Of a stretch of DNA of 51,604 nt, positions 48,748 through 51,604 are shown piece after piece. The DNA comes from Candidatus Nomurabacteria bacterium (GTDB lineage: Bacteria > Patescibacteria > Paceibacteria > UBA9973). The translations under genes were made by a program, and so were the position numbers. Under the pieces are notes generated by a model that made no database searches, was not told the origin of the DNA, and worked only from the letters and a program-made list of their open reading frames with translations. Location: positions 1 through 51,604 of the forward strand of contig JAHFNH010000005.1 of the NCBI GenBank assembly GCA_023267435.1, in the 5' to 3' direction. The stretch's first letter is position 1. Each line of letters starts with the position of its first letter.

Positions 48748-50739
48748 TTACATAGGCAAGTTATCTACATGATCAGCACTTCCTTTTTGAATAGCTTTTG
48801 TCATATAGTAATCTGCATAGATTTTTCTTCCGACAACTCCAAGTCCTAATAGAACTAGAAGTAATGCGAGCCATCCGAGAAGAGTAGAAGGAAGGAAACT
48901 TGCTCCAAAGAGGGAGTTTGCTTCAAGTCCAGTGCCTGCAGTTACATGATTTGTAACATAAGCGATTTCATCTTTCTCGACGGTTGATCCAGCCAAGTTG
49001 TAAGTCATGACAGCTGTTGTGATGATTACATTCTTACCAGAAGCATTTGAGTTAAGCGCGCCTTTGATAGTCATAGAACCAACTTGATTTGGAACCAATA
49101 TTCCAGCATCTAATGTTACAAGATTGTTTGAATCTACTTTTCCGAAGTTTGAATCTTTGAAGTCTATTTCTTTTGGAAGCTGGACTGAGATTACTGCATT
49201 CTCGATATTCGCTGAATTAGTATTTGTGAATGTAACCAAGTATTCGATATCACCACCTACTGAGATATTGTCTGCAGTGGTTGTGATTTTTAGAACAGAA
49301 CTTTGATCAGTTGTGACAGCTGATGGTGTATTGTTACTTGCAGTATTGTCTGGAACTGTACTTGCTCCTTTTGTTTGGAAGACTAGAACATTTCCTTTCA
49401 AAGTAGAACCTTGATTCACAGCTATTGCTCGGAAGTAATAGATAGTGCCAGGAGCAAGATTACTGATTGTGTCTGAGAAACTTACAGAAGATGAACTGCC
49501 TAGAGCTTTAATGGATGTTAGAGATCCCAAAGATGCAGTACTGCCGTATTCGAAATATCCTTGAGAAGAATTTCCATTTTGATTAATAAAGACTCCGTTC
49601 AATCTTGCTGAAGTACTTGTCTGATTAGTTGCTTGTACTGTAGTTATTGCACTATTCAATGTGCCAGTAGTGAAGCTTGAAATATTTCCTTTTACTGTGC
49701 CATAAGAATTATTTGCAACAGCACGGAAATAATAAGTTGTGTTTGGATTAAGGCCGGTTGTACTTTGCACTAAGGATGAAGATCCGTTTGCTGCACCTTC
49801 GGCGGTATGAGTTGTCTCATTGAAACTTGCTAAAGTGCTTCCAGTTCCGTATTCAAACCATGCAGTAGTAGTGTATCCGTTTGGATTGACTGAACCATTG
49901 AAGACTGCGGAATTGCTTCCGACGTTTGTCGCGCTCTGAGTTGTGACAGAAACAGGATAATTTAATCCAGTTCCGAAAGCACCTGGTGTAGGGTTACTGT
50001 TAGTAACAGTAAATACTGCTCCACTTGAGCTACAACCATTGTTTGCAATTGTGATAGTTTCAGTGCCTGCACTTGCCAAATCAGAGGGTGTTAAAATCAT
50101 AGTGATTTGATTTTGGTAGATACTTCCAAAAATAGATCTAGTGTATCCATTAAAACGTGGTACAGAAGTATTGTCAAAATTGTTTCCACTGATGACGACA
50201 TAAATTGTTCCAGATCCAACGACAGCAGAAGAAGGTGAAAGGGAAGAAATAGTTGGATTCAATCCGCAACCACCACTACCGCCTCCACCACCACTTGGGT
50301 TAGGATTTGGGTTTGGATTAGGGTTGTTAGAAGTAGAAACAGAAGATATTGTACCGTATGTAGAATTCACTGTTCCACCATTCACATTAGATGCGATGGC
50401 TCGGAAATAATAAGTAACTCCAGCTGTGATAGTTGGTGTACTTACAGTACAAGTAAATGATCCAGAACCTGGTGCTGCAGGTTGAAGATTCTGACAGACA
50501 ATCATTCCATTACCAGCTTGATTGTTTGGTAGATCATTTTGGTTGGCGGAATATTCAAACATAGTAGTAGTCTGACTTCCGTTAGCCATAAAGTTTCCAT
50601 TAAATGTAATGGATGAAACTGTCGAGCTTTGTCCTGTTGTTGAAACAGTAGGGGCTGAAGCTGATGCAAAACTAGCTCCAACGCCGAAAAACGCGACTAA
50701 AACGAAAACGAATATTAATTTTTTTGTAATGTTTTTCAT
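48748..50739 (-). CDS. Surface protein with Fn3-like, IPT and DUF11-like domains and a C-terminal anchor
   Basis: 663 residues. Signal peptide (about 1-28, SFASA), three Fn3-like repeats each ending in a PNTTYYFRAVANNS-type strand (about 30-135, 275-365, 370-460), a (NP)n/poly-Gly linker, an IPT/TIG domain (PTISSLSPSSAVVGSGTIYV, about 160-250), and a DUF11-like domain (SVGGDIEYLVTFTNTNSANI, about 485-600). A membrane helix (LGWLALLLVLLGLGVVGRKI, about 618-638) and a short cytosolic tail close the protein. It is likely a major cell-surface or S-layer-like component, tethered to the membrane. The consensus promoter at 50817-50845 gives a leader of about 70 nt. Confidence 0.87.
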   Translation of the reverse strand: MKNITKKLIFVFVLVAFFGVGASFASASAPTVSTTGQSSTVSSITFNGNFMANGSQTTTMFEYSANQNDLPNNQAGNGMIVCQNLQPAAPGSGSFTCTVSTPTITAGVTYYFRAIASNVNGGTVNSTYGTISSVSTSNNPNPNPNPNPSGGGGGSGGCGLNPTISSLSPSSAVVGSGTIYVVISGNNFDNTSVPRFNGYTRSIFGSIYQNQITMILTPSDLASAGTETITIANNGCSSSGAVFTVTNSNPTPGAFGTGLNYPVSVTTQSATNVGSNSAVFNGSVNPNGYTTTAWFEYGTGSTLASFNETTHTAEGAANGSSSLVQSTTGLNPNTTYYFRAVANNSYGTVKGNISSFTTGTLNSAITTVQATNQTSTSARLNGVFINQNGNSSQGYFEYGSTASLGSLTSIKALGSSSSVSFSDTISNLAPGTIYYFRAIAVNQGSTLKGNVLVFQTKGASTVPDNTASNNTPSAVTTDQSSVLKITTTADNISVGGDIEYLVTFTNTNSANIENAVISVQLPKEIDFKDSNFGKVDSNNLVTLDAGILVPNQVGSMTIKGALNSNASGKNVIITTAVMTYNLAGSTVEKDEIAYVTNHVTAGTGLEANSLFGASFLPSTLLGWLALLLVLLGLGVVGRKIYADYYMTKAIQKGSADHVDNLPM

Positions 50740-50816
50740 ATATTTGATTTAACAAAATCACGCTTGGCGCAATTTCGATTATTTATAATTTTTTGACCAA
50801 TTTTTATTACATTCGT

Positions 50817-50845
50817 ATTGTATCATAGCCTAATTTAAAAGTCAA
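50817..50845 (-). promoter_or_regulatory. Promoter of the Fn3/IPT surface-protein gene
   Basis: Minus strand TTGACT (50840-50845), 17-nt spacer, TACAAT (50817-50822) in an extended TGA context. The leader is about 70 nt and A/T-rich. Confidence 0.65.
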
Positions 50846-50918
50846 GTGTTGACGGCTACTATTTTAATGTCCTTATATAAGGGTATTATGGCGTATAAAG
50901 GCTCTATTTATAGGATGC

Positions 50919-50945
50919 TTGACATAGGATTTTCTTTAGTATAAA
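50919..50945 (+). promoter_or_regulatory. Putative rRNA operon promoter
   Basis: TTGACA and TATAAA with a 15-nt spacer, about 225 nt upstream of mature 16S. The spacing is short for sigma70. Confidence 0.45.
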
Positions 50946-51170
50946 CTCCTCTATGCGTCTAATCCTTTTGGATAAGGCGCTTTTATTTAAGAATCTTTGA
51001 CAACTGAATAACTTGAGAACCCCAGCTTAGGAGCTGGGAAGCAAGTCTCAATAGTTTATTAAAAGAAAATAATTTCAAGAGCTAGGAATCTAGTTTGAGT
51101 TAGAAAAATAATTTGAAGAACAATGCAAGTTTTACTTAATGCTGTTTTTTGTTTTGTTTCGTTCCTAACT

Positions 51171-51604
<434 letters not shown>

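Larger units (their letters stand above)
50740..51170. other. Gene-free interval: divergent promoters and rRNA leader
   Basis: No coding frame. It holds the surface-protein promoter (50817-50845), then plus-strand signals for the rRNA operon: TTGACA 50919-50924 with TATAAA 50940-50945 (short 15-nt spacer) and a weaker TTGACG near 50849. A transcribed leader of about 220 nt follows, with a CCCAGC-ttagga-GCTGGG hairpin near 51014-51032, likely part of pre-16S processing. Confidence 0.55.

Overview
The window is a low-GC stretch of a chromosome from a Candidate Phyla Radiation bacterium, most likely Candidatus Parcubacteria (Patescibacteria). The evidence is: a 5' 16S rRNA fragment with CPR-type departures from universal-primer sites; an AT-rich genome using the standard code (TGA is a stop); a very large secreted repeat protein with the N-terminal YPATPYAPGE motif and many signal-peptide 'YAWGENIGWVNF'/PG-binding proteins typical of CPR surfaces; and transcription units with almost no Shine-Dalgarno sequences. 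In at least ten genes a -10 box lies only 6-9 nt before the start codon, which points to leaderless mRNAs.

Layout. 1-11 kb: accessory and envelope genes. These are a possible sigma-region-2-like protein, a Fic AMP-transferase with three operator copies in its promoter, a FecR-like membrane protein, a membrane-anchored serpin, a PG-binding protein with an (Ala-Pro)n hexamer repeat, a DUF5666 protein, and several small membrane or secreted proteins of unknown function. 11.3-23.5 kb: a surface cluster with a 3409-residue tail-fibre-like protein, a small anchored protein, and a YAWGENIGW/PG-binding protein. 23.7-34.1 kb: a small unknown gene, then rpoB-rpoC-dnaG-rpoD in one tight run behind a consensus promoter and a folded leader. 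34.3-38.4 kb: a redox/glycan group (DsbA-like, Cys-rich DUF378 protein, processive GT2 and a thioredoxin-like partner), a small gene and tRNA-Thr(UGU). 38.5-45 kb: rpsB-tsf-membrane protein on the minus strand, divergent from proS-mreB-mreC, then tgt. 45-51.6 kb: a small gene, uvrB carrying an in-frame palindromic insertion, small genes, a DUF192 protein, an Fn3/IPT surface protein with a C-terminal anchor, and the start of 16S rRNA.

How the genes work together. The core is transcription, replication and translation plus rod-shape control (MreB/MreC). Around it is a heavy investment in secreted, Cys-containing surface proteins. The membrane-anchored DsbA-like and thioredoxin-like proteins could fold these (inference).

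The most unusual structural signal is a set of palindromic, locally GC-rich elements that sit inside or across genes without breaking them: within uvrB (three consecutive hairpins encoding about 36 extra residues), within the Lys-rich N-terminus of rpoD, across the tgt stop codon, and just upstream of tgt. They resemble REP or Rickettsia-palindromic-element behaviour. Eight genes, mostly small and of unknown function (23666, 34321, 37866, 47487 on plus; 4071, 8060, 10733, 45016 on minus), instead have sigma70-type promoters with 20-120-nt leaders, so the window appears to contain two classes of promoter architecture.
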